DNA of 64,000 nucleotides, taken from positions 7,502,001 to 7,566,000 of the forward strand of contig NZ_CP114413.1 of the NCBI RefSeq assembly GCF_027270315.1, in the 5' to 3' direction. The notes under the pieces are model-generated. The model worked only from the letters and a program-made list of their open reading frames with translations. It searched no databases and was not told the origin of the DNA. Of this stretch, positions 46,963 through 55,536 are shown piece after piece. Position numbers and translations under genes: made by a program. Positions within the stretch are counted from its first letter, which is position 1, and each line of letters begins with the position of its first letter. Source of the DNA: Streptomyces cinnabarinus. GTDB lineage: Bacteria > Actinomycetota > Actinomycetes > Streptomycetales > Streptomycetaceae.

Positions 46963-47427
46963 ATGGCCGCGGTGGATCTGGCCACCCATCCCGGGCATCT
47001 GGCCCGGCGGTTGCAGCAGGCGCACCACCTGCTGTGGAACACGATGGTCTCGGAGGAGATCACCTCCCCGCAGTTCGCCGTTCTGAACACCCTCGTCGCC
47101 GAGCCGGGACTCGACCAGCGGACGGTGGGGGAGCGGGTGGGGCTCGACCGGTCGACCATCGCCGAGGTGATCAGCCGGCTCGGCCGCCGCGGGCTGCTGG
47201 ACAAGGTCCGCGACCCGCAGGACGGCCGGCGCTTCCTGCTGCGCCTGACCGACGACGGGGCGCGTATCCACCGCAAGCTCACCGTGCGCACCGCCCGGAT
47301 GAACCAGGTCTTCCTCGCGCCCCTGTCCGCCGAGGAGCAGACCGTCTTCTTCGACCTCATCCGCCGGGTCGCGGACGCGGCCGAGGGGCTCCGCAATCCC
47401 ACGGAACCCCTCGTCGCACAGGGCTGA
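46963..47427 (+). CDS. pcaV: MarR-family repressor of the pca operon
   Basis: A 154-residue MarR protein. The dimer helices flank a winged HTH with LDQRTVGERVGLDRSTIAEVISRLGRRGLLDKVRDPQDGRRFLLRLTDDG. In S. coelicolor the divergent MarR protein PcaV (SCO6704) represses the pca genes and is released by protocatechuate. The same gene position, family and length support that assignment. The ATG at 46963 has GGGAG at 5-nt spacing; upstream in-frame starts overlap the operator. It converges on the DUF3048 gene 19 nt away. Confidence 0.9.
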   Translation: MAAVDLATHPGHLARRLQQAHHLLWNTMVSEEITSPQFAVLNTLVAEPGLDQRTVGERVGLDRSTIAEVISRLGRRGLLDKVRDPQDGRRFLLRLTDDGARIHRKLTVRTARMNQVFLAPLSAEEQTVFFDLIRRVADAAEGLRNPTEPLVAQG

Positions 47428-47446
47428 TCGCGAAGCCCGGGACGCC

Positions 47447-48439
47447 TCAGGACGCCTTGGCCAGCACCACCCACACCTGGCCCTCGGCGAAGTTCACCGG
47501 GTTGCCGTCCGGGGTCGTGAAATCCGTGCCGTCCGTGGGCTTCGCGCGCTTCCAGTCGACGTCGTAGGCCCGTCCGTCGCGCAGCACCTTCGCCTTCCCC
47601 GAGCCGGTCGTCTCGGTGTACGGCGTGTAGTTGCCGGCCGAGTCGTGGTAGTCGGACTTGCGGATCGTGACGTATTGGACGACGACCGTCGCCGGGGCCG
47701 GCCGCTTGCCGTCCGAGGTCACGGTGGGTGTGCCGTCCTGCGAGACCAGCCAGCCCGCCCGGTCCTCGGACCAGGTGAAGGTGAAGCGGGCGGCCGGGTA
47801 GCGGACGGTTTCCGAGGTGTCCGCGGTGCCGCCGGAGGGTGCGGCGCCGTAGCGGAAGCCGGTGGTCAGCGCGCCGGCGCCGGGGGCGGAGGGGAGCAGT
47901 CGGCCGGGGCGCAGAAAGAGGTTGTGCGGGGCGGGTCTGTCGGTGCCGCGGTAGTAGGCGCCGGAGGTCCGGCCGGGCGGCTGGGCGTTCAGGGGTGCCC
48001 CGTCGATCAGCGGCAGCAGCTTGCGCTGGGCGCCGGAGAAGGCGAGCGTCGGGTCGTCGAACTGGCGCAGCAGCTCCAGATCGGACTCGCGGGCGCTGCG
48101 CACCGGGCCGACGGTCTCGGGCAGCTTGCTGGCGTACACCGCCATCAGACGGCTCAGTCCGCCCTCGACCTGCTCGACGTAGACGATGTCCGCGGCGTCC
48201 AGGCCGGTCTGGGGCTTGGCCCGGGCGACGTTGTCGATCTTCACGGCGAGCACCGAGCCCTCGGCGACGGGGGTCTGCTCGTCGCCATCGGGGCTGTGCC
48301 GCAGTTCCTGATCGGGTGCCCGGCCGTCGTCACGCCCGTCGCCCGGCGTGCCGCAGCCCGCCGCCAGGGAGATCGTCATCGCCGAGGCCAGCAGTGCCGC
48401 GGTCGTCGCGACGCGTCTGGTACGCGCCCTGCGTCCCAT
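47447..48439 (-). CDS. DUF3048-family lipoprotein (YerB-like)
   Basis: A 330-residue lipoprotein. The twin-Arg-rich start MGRRARTRR is followed by a hydrophobic core and lipobox LAAGC (Cys29), then a charged linker. The DUF3048 domain covers about 55-200 (AVKIDNVARAKPQTGLDAADIVYVEQVEGGLSRLMAVY, VGPVRSARESDLELL) and the DUF3048_C domain about 220-328 (WSEDRAGWLVSQDGTP, YHDSAGNYTPYTETTGSGKAKVLRDG, and the final FAEGQVWVVLAK). Function is unknown; Bacillus YerB is an envelope lipoprotein. The ATG at 48439 is chosen; an in-frame GTG lies 15 nt upstream. The AT-rich stretch 48462-48490 (with CTAATTAG) may hold its promoter. Confidence 0.88.
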   Translation of the reverse strand: MGRRARTRRVATTAALLASAMTISLAAGCGTPGDGRDDGRAPDQELRHSPDGDEQTPVAEGSVLAVKIDNVARAKPQTGLDAADIVYVEQVEGGLSRLMAVYASKLPETVGPVRSARESDLELLRQFDDPTLAFSGAQRKLLPLIDGAPLNAQPPGRTSGAYYRGTDRPAPHNLFLRPGRLLPSAPGAGALTTGFRYGAAPSGGTADTSETVRYPAARFTFTWSEDRAGWLVSQDGTPTVTSDGKRPAPATVVVQYVTIRKSDYHDSAGNYTPYTETTGSGKAKVLRDGRAYDVDWKRAKPTDGTDFTTPDGNPVNFAEGQVWVVLAKAS

Positions 48440-48540
48440 GCCCACCGGTGCCACCCCGTTCTCTATTAACGATTGTGCGCTAATTAGTTCAACGGTGGCC
48501 TTACCCGCTCGGATCTGATTGCCTGCGTGAACTACTCCGA

Positions 48541-49605
48541 TCAGCCGCCGAGGATCTCGTTCAGGTCGTACCGGACCGGCTCCTCCAGCTGGGCGTACGT
48601 ACAGCTCTCCGGCGTCCGGTCCGGGCGCCAGCGGCGGAAGCGGGCGGTGTGCCGGAAACGCGCCCCGTTCTCCATGTGGTCGTAGGCCACCTCGCACACC
48701 CGTTCCGGCCTGAGCGGCACCCAGGACAGGTCCTTCTTGCCGGACCAGCGGCTCGGCGCCCCCGGCAGCCGGGCCGACTCGTGCGCCGCCTCCTCCGCCC
48801 ACGCCGCCCAGGGATGCCCCGTGGTGTCGTCCATGCGCAGGGGTGCCAGCTCCTCGATCAGCTGGGCCCGCACCTTCATGGCGAAGGCGGCGGAGACCCC
48901 CACGTGCTGGAGCGTGCCGCGGTCGTCGTGGAGCCCGAGCAGCAGGGAGCCGACGACCGGCCCGCTCTTGTGCAGCCGGTAACCGGCCACCACCACATCG
49001 GCCGTGCGCTCGTGCTTGATCTTGAACATGGCGCGCTCGTCCTGGAGATAGCGCGAGGCGAGCGGCTTGGCGATCACCCCGTCCAGACCGGCGCCCTCGT
49101 ACTGCTCGAACCACCGCTCGGCCACCTCGACCTCGGTCGTCGCGGGCGCCAGGTGCACCGGCGGCGTCGCTCCCGCGAGCGCCCTGGTCAGCAGCTTCCT
49201 GCGGTCGGTCAGCTCCACGTCCAGCAGCGACTCGTCGGCCAGTGCCAGCAGATCGAAGGCCACGAAGGAGGCCGGGGTGCGCTCGGCCAGCGTCCGCACC
49301 CGGGAGGCCGCCGGGTGGATCCGCTCGGTGAGCGCGTCGAAGTCCAGCCGCCCCTCGCGGGCGATCACGATCTCCCCGTCCAGCACGCACCGCTCGGGCA
49401 CCCGCTCCTTGAGCGCCTCCACCAGCTCCGGGAAGTACCTGGTCAGCGACTTGGTGGTACGGCTGCCCAGCTCGACCTCGTCGCCGTCGCGGAACACGAT
49501 CGCCCGGAACCCGTCCCACTTCGCCTCGTACTGCATCCCCGGCGGGATCTTCGCCACCGACTTGGCGAGCATCGGCTTCACGGGCGGCATCACGGGCAGG
49601 TCCAT
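48541..49605 (-). CDS. ATP-dependent DNA ligase, LigC type
   Basis: A 354-residue ligase made of the adenylation and OB-fold domains only. Motif I is EAKWDGFRA with nucleophilic Lys29, motif III FVAFDLLAL, motif IV GLDGVIAKPL, motif V RAMFKIKHERTADVVVAG, and the OB fold starts VGSLLLGLHD. The size and sequence fit the actinobacterial LigC group, which joins nicks and takes part in alternative end joining or base-excision repair. The ATG at 49605 is divergent from the polymerase gene by about 65 nt. No Ku gene is in the window. Confidence 0.92.
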   Translation of the reverse strand: MDLPVMPPVKPMLAKSVAKIPPGMQYEAKWDGFRAIVFRDGDEVELGSRTTKSLTRYFPELVEALKERVPERCVLDGEIVIAREGRLDFDALTERIHPAASRVRTLAERTPASFVAFDLLALADESLLDVELTDRRKLLTRALAGATPPVHLAPATTEVEVAERWFEQYEGAGLDGVIAKPLASRYLQDERAMFKIKHERTADVVVAGYRLHKSGPVVGSLLLGLHDDRGTLQHVGVSAAFAMKVRAQLIEELAPLRMDDTTGHPWAAWAEEAAHESARLPGAPSRWSGKKDLSWVPLRPERVCEVAYDHMENGARFRHTARFRRWRPDRTPESCTYAQLEEPVRYDLNEILGG

Positions 49606-49670
49606 GGGTCGATTCTGCTCGTATATGTACGCCTCTGCCCGGTATGCGAGGCATGGAGGGTGGGCCTACC

Positions 49671-50696
49671 GTGGCTCGCATGGGTGAAGCGGTGGAGCTG
49701 GAGGCGGGCGGGCGCGCGGTGCGGCTGTCCAGTCCGGACAAGATCTTCTTCCCGGAGCGCGGGTTCACCAAGCTGGACCTCGCCCGGTACTACCAGGCCG
49801 TCGGGCCCGGCATCCTGCGCGCCCTGCGGAACCGGCCCACCACCCTGGAGCGCTACCCGGACGGGGTGGACGGCGAGAACTTCTTCCAGAAGCGGGCCCC
49901 GAAGAACATGCCCGACTGGATCCCGCGGGCCCACATCACCTTCCCCAGCGGCCGCAGCGCCGACGAGATGTGCCCCACCGAGGAGGCGGCCGTGCTGTGG
50001 GCCGCCCAGTACGGCACGCTCACCTTCCACCCCTGGCCGGTGCGCCGCGACGACGTCGACAGCCCCGACGAACTCCGCATCGACCTCGACCCGCAGCCCG
50101 GCACCGACTTCGACGACGCGGTCCGCGCCGCGCACGAACTGCGGGCGGTGCTGGAGGAGTTCGGCGGACTGAAGGGGTGGCCCAAGACCTCCGGCGGACG
50201 CGGCCTGCACGTCTTCGTGCCCATCGAACCGCGCTGGACCTTCACCCAGGTCCGCCGGGCCGCCATCGCCGTCGGGCGGGAGCTGGAGCGGCGGATGCCG
50301 GATCAGGTGACGATCAAGTGGTGGAAGGAGGAGCGGGGCGAGCGCATCTTCGTGGACTACAACCAGACCGCCCGGGACCGCACGATCGCCTCCGCCTACT
50401 CCGTACGCCCCCGTCCGCACGCCCCCGTCTCCGCACCCCTGCGCTGGGACGAGGTCGGCGTCGCGCACCCCCGTGACTTCGACCTGGCGACCATGCCCGC
50501 GCGCTTCGCCGAACTCGGCGATGTGCACGCGGACATGGACGACCACCGCTTCTCCCTGGAGCCGCTGCTGGAGCTGGCCCGCCGGGACGAGCACGACCAC
50601 GGGCTCGGCGATCTGCCGTACCCGCCCGAGTACCCCAAGATGCCGGGAGAGCCCAAGCGGGTACAGCCGAGCCGAGCCCGCAAAGAGGGGTCGTAG
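49671..50696 (+). CDS. Stand-alone LigD-type polymerase/primase domain protein
   Basis: A protein of about 341 residues of the AEP (PrimPol) family. Conserved blocks are SSPDKIFFPERGFTKLDLARYY, the catalytic RIDLDPQPGTDFDDA with two metal-binding Asp, KTSGGRGLHVFVPIEP, and IFVDYNQTARDRTIASAYSVRP with the third Asp. It adds rNTPs or dNTPs at DNA ends during repair. In many bacteria this domain is fused with ligase and nuclease domains as LigD; here it is separate and divergent from LigC. The GTG at 49671 has GGAGGG 10 nt upstream; the ATG at 49680 is an alternative. Confidence 0.88.
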   Translation: MARMGEAVELEAGGRAVRLSSPDKIFFPERGFTKLDLARYYQAVGPGILRALRNRPTTLERYPDGVDGENFFQKRAPKNMPDWIPRAHITFPSGRSADEMCPTEEAAVLWAAQYGTLTFHPWPVRRDDVDSPDELRIDLDPQPGTDFDDAVRAAHELRAVLEEFGGLKGWPKTSGGRGLHVFVPIEPRWTFTQVRRAAIAVGRELERRMPDQVTIKWWKEERGERIFVDYNQTARDRTIASAYSVRPRPHAPVSAPLRWDEVGVAHPRDFDLATMPARFAELGDVHADMDDHRFSLEPLLELARRDEHDHGLGDLPYPPEYPKMPGEPKRVQPSRARKEGS

Positions 50697-50710
50697 GGCG
50701 TGTGCCCTAC
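50693..50710. terminator. Compact hairpin holding both convergent stop codons
   Basis: GTAGGGC and GCCCTAC form perfect 7-bp arms with a 4-nt loop. The TAG of the polymerase gene lies in the left arm and the stop of the DUF1080 gene in the right arm. Confidence 0.55.
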
Positions 50711-52899
50711 AACTCCTTGATCCGGATGTCCCGGTAGGACACCACGTCGGTCGTGCCGTGGACCTGGAGTCCGAGGTAGCCGGAGGCGAACCGGCGCCCG
50801 TCCGTGCCCGGGTCGTCCGAGCGGGGCGGGGTGAAGTCCTGGCCGCCGGTGTTGTCGAACTCGTTGATCAGGACGCCGTTGCGGTAGACCGAGTAGTGCT
50901 GGTCCACCACCCGGATCTCGTAGTCGTTCCAGGTGCCCTTCTCGGTCACGCCCGCGCCGGCCAGGCCCACGCGGTCGAAGCCGTAGACCGAGCCCGTCTT
51001 GTACATGTCGCCGTCGGGACGGTCGAGGACCTGCACCTCGTGCCCGTACTTGATGGCGACCCACTCCGGCCGCGTCTCCTCCGGGTGGTCGTGGACCCAC
51101 GGGAAGCGCACGAACACACCGGAGTTGGCGTTGCCGGTGCCCGGCGCGTCGTCACGCCACTGCAGGCGCAGCGAGAAGTCGCCGTACTTGCGCTCGGGGA
51201 ACCACAGCATGCCGAGACCGGCCTTCGTGGTGCCGCTGGTCATCGAGCCGTCGGGGTTCAGCCCGAACGAACCGCCGCCCACATGCTGCCACTTGGCGAA
51301 CGAGCCGGCGCTGCCGTCGAAGATCGCCCGATAGCCCTCGGTCTGGCCCGGCCTGCCGATGCCGGACTGGCGGGCGGCCTTGGTGATGGCGTTGACCTCG
51401 CGCTGGTCGACGACGCCTTCCTTCAGCAGCCGGTCCAGGACCGTCTTCACATGCTTGAGGAACAGCGCGTGCGAGGTCCACTCCTTCTCGTCCTCGATCA
51501 ACTCGTTGATGCGGCACCGGTTGTTGGTCAGCCGGTTCGGCACCCCGGAGTCGACCGTGCCGACGATCACCGTCAGCCGCTCGTCGTACTCCGGACAGGG
51601 CGGTGCCGGAACCCCGCCCGGCACGACCGTGAAGCTCACGGTCCGGGCCGCGGAGGTGTTGCCCGCCTGGTCCGTCGCCCGGTAGGCGAGGGTGTGGGCG
51701 CCCGCTCGGTCGACGATCACCGGTGCGCTGTAGGCGAGATAGGGCCCGCCGTCGAGCGAGTACTCGATGCCCGCGACGCCGCCCGCGTCGGTCGCGCTGA
51801 CGGTGACCTTCGCGCTCGCCACATACGCGCCGTCGGAGTTGCGGGTGCCCTCCACGGTCACGCCCGTCACCGGCGGGGTGGTGTCCTCGGGCGGCGCGGC
51901 GACCACCGTGAACTCCACGCTCTTCTCGGCGGCGACGTTGCCCGCCTTGTCGGTGGCCCGGAACCGCACGGTGTGCGTGCCGACCTGATGGACCATCACC
52001 GGCGTGGTGTACGGCTGCCAGGCGCCGGAGGCCCCGAGCGCGTACTCGATGGTGTTGACGCCCGAGCCGGTGTCGGAGGCGGTGACGGTCACCGTCGCCA
52101 TGTCGACATAGGTGCCGTCGGGATTGCGCTCACCGCTCACCGTCGCCGAGGTCTCCGGCGGGGTCCGGTCCTCCGTGGGCGGGGCGACCACCGTGAACTC
52201 CGCGCTCTTCTCGGCGGCGACGTTGCCCGCCTTGTCGGAGGCCCGGTAGCGCACCCTGTGACTGCCCACCTGGTCGATCACGACCGGCGTCATGTACGGC
52301 TGCCAGGCACCGGAGTCGCCGATCGCGTACTCGACCCGGTCCACCCCGGAGCCGCCCTCGTCGCTCGCGTGGATCATCACGCTCGCCGAACCGACGTACT
52401 GCCCCTGGGAGTTCTGCGTCCCGGAGACATGGGCCGAGGTCTCCGGCGCGGTGGTGTCCTCGCCGGTGCCCTCGGTGACGACGAGGATGCCCTGCATCTG
52501 GCCGTGGCCCGGGATCGTGCAGGAGTAGAAGTAGCGGCCCGGGGTGAGGGTGACCTGGGCGGTGTGCCGGCCGCCCATGTCGTCGTTCGGGCTCGCCAGG
52601 ATGTTGAGCTGGACATCGCTGTTGAACTCGGGGTCGCTGGTGGCGAACGTCAGGGTGTGCGGCATGCCGGTGGTGTTGCCGGTCGCCGCGCTGTTCTCGA
52701 AGACGATCGTCGCCGTGCCCGCCACCGCCGTGGTGGGCGCCGAGTTGTACTTGGTGATGTCGTCGCCCGCGGTCCAGGTGAGCACCTGCTCCGCGGCGGC
52801 GGCCCGCTCGGGCCGCGCGCTGGACGGCGCGGCCTGCAACCCGAGCAACACCAGTACGGCGGCCAGCAGGGCCGTGAAGAGTCTTCGCTGCCGCGTCAT
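50707..52899 (-). CDS. Secreted cupredoxin / Ig-like / DUF1080 protein
   Basis: A 730-residue secreted protein. A signal peptide covers about 1-36. A cupredoxin domain covers about 38-143 with type-1 copper ligands H81 (MPHTLTF), C127 and H132 (YSCTIPGHGQM), and M135. Three similar Ig/OmpL47-like repeats follow (about 150-420, each with a YxxGxSGAWQPY core and a final R-A-T/S-D-K/Q-A-G-N). A helical spacer lies near 430-520, and a DUF1080 (3-keto-disaccharide hydrolase/LamG-like) domain covers 522-730 (GYRAIFDGSAGSF, GMLWFPERKYGDFSLRLQWR). The ATG overlaps the stop of the sugar-dehydrogenase gene (ATGA). It may take electrons from that enzyme through copper (inference). Confidence 0.88.
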   Translation of the reverse strand: MTRQRRLFTALLAAVLVLLGLQAAPSSARPERAAAAEQVLTWTAGDDITKYNSAPTTAVAGTATIVFENSAATGNTTGMPHTLTFATSDPEFNSDVQLNILASPNDDMGGRHTAQVTLTPGRYFYSCTIPGHGQMQGILVVTEGTGEDTTAPETSAHVSGTQNSQGQYVGSASVMIHASDEGGSGVDRVEYAIGDSGAWQPYMTPVVIDQVGSHRVRYRASDKAGNVAAEKSAEFTVVAPPTEDRTPPETSATVSGERNPDGTYVDMATVTVTASDTGSGVNTIEYALGASGAWQPYTTPVMVHQVGTHTVRFRATDKAGNVAAEKSVEFTVVAAPPEDTTPPVTGVTVEGTRNSDGAYVASAKVTVSATDAGGVAGIEYSLDGGPYLAYSAPVIVDRAGAHTLAYRATDQAGNTSAARTVSFTVVPGGVPAPPCPEYDERLTVIVGTVDSGVPNRLTNNRCRINELIEDEKEWTSHALFLKHVKTVLDRLLKEGVVDQREVNAITKAARQSGIGRPGQTEGYRAIFDGSAGSFAKWQHVGGGSFGLNPDGSMTSGTTKAGLGMLWFPERKYGDFSLRLQWRDDAPGTGNANSGVFVRFPWVHDHPEETRPEWVAIKYGHEVQVLDRPDGDMYKTGSVYGFDRVGLAGAGVTEKGTWNDYEIRVVDQHYSVYRNGVLINEFDNTGGQDFTPPRSDDPGTDGRRFASGYLGLQVHGTTDVVSYRDIRIKEL

Positions 52900-55373
52900 C
52901 GCGCTCCCCTCGCCAGCTGGTCGGGGGCCGGCGTCGGTGCGCCGCCCGAGTAAGTGACCCGCCACAGCGCCGACTTGGCGTCCGAGGTGAAGAAGCCCCG
53001 GCCGTAGTCGAGCACGTAGAGCGCGCCGTCCGGACCGAACTTCCAGTCCATGAGGTTCTTGATGCCGTCGTTGCCGAGCGGCACGATCTTCTTCAACGAC
53101 TCCGCGTGCACCGGGAGTCCGCCCTCACCGTGGTTCTTCGGATCGGTGATGACCGCGTTGCGCGGCTGGTCGGCGTCGTAGAAGTCGCCGACGAACCACT
53201 TGCCGTCCCAGTACGCGGGCCACTTGACCTCCCTCGCGCTGCCGCCGTCGTAGCGGTAGACCGGGCCGTTCATCGCGGCCTGCCCGCCGCCCTTGAGCCA
53301 CGGCAGGCGGTACGTCGACTCCGCCTGCTTGTAGGAGGGGACGCCGTTGGCGTCGCGCGGGAAGTCCGGGCCGCCGCCCTGGGGTGAGTACCAGATGTTG
53401 TTGCCGGTCACCGGCGGCAGATTGACCAGGCCGTCGTTGTTCGGCGACTCGTTCTTCGGGTGGTCGCAGTCGTACCAGCCGAGCGGCTTGGTGGGATCCG
53501 GCAGATTGCGGTCCCGGTAGGGCTGCTTGTTGCCCATGCAGTACGGCCAGCCCCGGTTGCCCGCCTTGGTGATCACCGCGAAGGTGTCGTACTTCGCCGG
53601 ACCCCAGGTCGTCGAGGGGGCGCCCGCGTCGGGGCCGACCCAGCCCGCGTAGAGGACATCGGTCGACTTGTCGACCGAGATACGGGCCGGGTTCCTGACG
53701 CCCATCACATAGATCTCGCCGCGTGTCTTGCCGCCGCCCTCGGCGGTCTCCCGGCCGGTGAACAGGTTCCCCTCCGGCAGGGTGTAGGTGCCGTCCGGCT
53801 CCGGATGGATGCGCAGGATCTTGCCGTTGAGGTTGTTGGTGTTGCCCGCGGTGCGGCGCGCGTCGGCGAAGGAGACGCCCTGGTAGTTGGGCTGCGGGTT
53901 GTTGCCCGAGTAACCGTCGCTGAAGCGGCTGGAGTTGTTGTCACCGGTCGCGATGTACAGGTTGCCCTTGGAGTCCCAGGCCATCCCACCGCCCGCGTGG
54001 CAGCAACTGTGGATCTGCACCGGCCACTTGAGCAGCACCTTCTCGCTGCCCAGGTCGAGTTTGTCGGTCGCGAGGTCGAGGGTGAAGCGGGAGACCCGCC
54101 GCTCGGCCATCCGCGTCGTCCGGTTGATCCCGGAGTGCGGGGTGTAGTGCAGATACACCCACCCGTTCTCCTGGAAGCGCGGGTCGAGCTCGATACCGAG
54201 CAACCCCTCCTCGACCTTGACCAGTTCGTCGCCGCCGCCCTTGTTGCCGAAGACGGAGAGCGCCCCGGCCAGGGTGACCTGCTTGGTCCTCGGGTCGTAG
54301 ACGTGGATCTCGCCCTTGCCCTTGCCGATGTCGGGGTTGTTCCAGTCGGTGACCACCGGCTGCGAGGAGTCGGCGCCGCCCCGGCCGATGTAGAGCACCC
54401 GCCCGTCGGGCGCGGTGACCAGGCCGTGCGGTTCGCCGATCTGGTCGTTCTGCCCCGGCTGGTTGGGCTTGGTGAGCCGCTCGGCCGTGTAGTTGCCGGT
54501 GATGGTGGCCTTGCAGTCCGCCCGCGCCAGCCGCGTCGTCCACAGCAGGGCGCCGCGCAGATGGGCGCGGAAGTCGGTCTCGTCGTACGCGGACACCGTG
54601 CCGCCCATGGCGGTGTAGAAGGACCGGCCGCCGTCGTAGTCCCGGCACCAGCTCACCGGGTGGTCCCAGCCGTTGGCGCTCGCCCCGGGCTGGTACGTCG
54701 ACTCGCGCACCCGGGCGACGGTGTGCACCGAACCGGTCGGGTTCTTCGTCCAGTTGAGCCAGCGGTCGGGCCGCTTCCACTGCACGGGGAGGTCCTTGGT
54801 GGCCGGATGCGCCCGGTCGCCGACCTCGACGGTAGCCCGCTGCACGGTGGTCGGGCCGCCGGCGGCGGGCCGCGCGCCGATCAGTCCGGTGAACCACTCG
54901 GAGTACGGCTCGGCGCGCGCCGCGTCGTGCAGGCCGACGAAACCGCCGCCCGCCTCCATGTAGGCCTCGAGTCCGGCCTCCTGCTCGGGATCGAGCACAT
55001 CGCCGCCGCCGGTCGGGAACACGACGGCGTTGTAACGGCCCAGCCTGGTCTCGTCGGTGAAGACCGAGGCGTCGTCGGTCGCCTCGACCTTGAACCGCTC
55101 GTCCGCAGGGCCCGAGAGCCCGATACGCTCGATCGCCTCGATCCCGGCGTTCACCAGAGGTGACTCGTCACCGGCGGCGGCCGAGCCGTAGAAGATCAGC
55201 ACCCGTACGTTCGCGCCGCCCGGGGGCGACTTGATGGACATCGTTGTCAGGGACGGGTCGGGGGCCGGGCGCGCGCTCGCGGGCGGACCCGACACCAGTC
55301 CTGCGGTGACGACTCCGGCCGCGACGACCGCCGCCCAGCCGCGTCTTCTTCCGCTCAACCCTCGTAAGTGCAT
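52896..55373 (-). CDS. Secreted ThuA / PQQ-dependent sugar dehydrogenase (GSDH) fusion
   Basis: An 825-residue secreted protein. The signal peptide runs to about residue 35. A ThuA (amidotransferase-like) domain covers about 55-270 (VRVLIFYGSAAAGDES, EAGGGFVGLHDAARAEPYSEWF, GGRSFYTAMGG). A six-bladed GSDH/sorbosone-dehydrogenase propeller covers about 300-815 (EPHGLVTAPDGRVLYIGRGG, EEGLLGIELDPRF, a vicinal Cys pair in IHSCCHAGGGMAWD, VMGVRNPARISVD, LDYGRGFF). Such propellers oxidise sugars with PQQ and Ca. The ATG at 55373 follows GAGGAGGTGCCC. It is the first gene of a two-gene operon and is divergent from the laccase gene. Confidence 0.9.
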   Translation of the reverse strand: MHLRGLSGRRRGWAAVVAAGVVTAGLVSGPPASARPAPDPSLTTMSIKSPPGGANVRVLIFYGSAAAGDESPLVNAGIEAIERIGLSGPADERFKVEATDDASVFTDETRLGRYNAVVFPTGGGDVLDPEQEAGLEAYMEAGGGFVGLHDAARAEPYSEWFTGLIGARPAAGGPTTVQRATVEVGDRAHPATKDLPVQWKRPDRWLNWTKNPTGSVHTVARVRESTYQPGASANGWDHPVSWCRDYDGGRSFYTAMGGTVSAYDETDFRAHLRGALLWTTRLARADCKATITGNYTAERLTKPNQPGQNDQIGEPHGLVTAPDGRVLYIGRGGADSSQPVVTDWNNPDIGKGKGEIHVYDPRTKQVTLAGALSVFGNKGGGDELVKVEEGLLGIELDPRFQENGWVYLHYTPHSGINRTTRMAERRVSRFTLDLATDKLDLGSEKVLLKWPVQIHSCCHAGGGMAWDSKGNLYIATGDNNSSRFSDGYSGNNPQPNYQGVSFADARRTAGNTNNLNGKILRIHPEPDGTYTLPEGNLFTGRETAEGGGKTRGEIYVMGVRNPARISVDKSTDVLYAGWVGPDAGAPSTTWGPAKYDTFAVITKAGNRGWPYCMGNKQPYRDRNLPDPTKPLGWYDCDHPKNESPNNDGLVNLPPVTGNNIWYSPQGGGPDFPRDANGVPSYKQAESTYRLPWLKGGGQAAMNGPVYRYDGGSAREVKWPAYWDGKWFVGDFYDADQPRNAVITDPKNHGEGGLPVHAESLKKIVPLGNDGIKNLMDWKFGPDGALYVLDYGRGFFTSDAKSALWRVTYSGGAPTPAPDQLARGAR

Positions 55374-55536
55374 GGGCACCTCCTCGGTCACAGCAACAGC
55401 GCCAGAGAAGTTAGACCTCTTTGCGTCACTCGCCAATACCTATGGCCGCGATGAATCGAACTTTGTCCTGAGTGTGGATAAACGGCCGCTGTCCCGCTAC
55501 TGTCTCGAACTCCGTACCGGAACAGGGGAGTTCGGC

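Noticed and set aside
53460..55163. 567-aa plus-strand open frame opposite the ThuA/PQQ gene
   Set aside because: The opposite strand has a signal peptide and clear GSDH and ThuA motifs. This frame has no domain and shadow composition.
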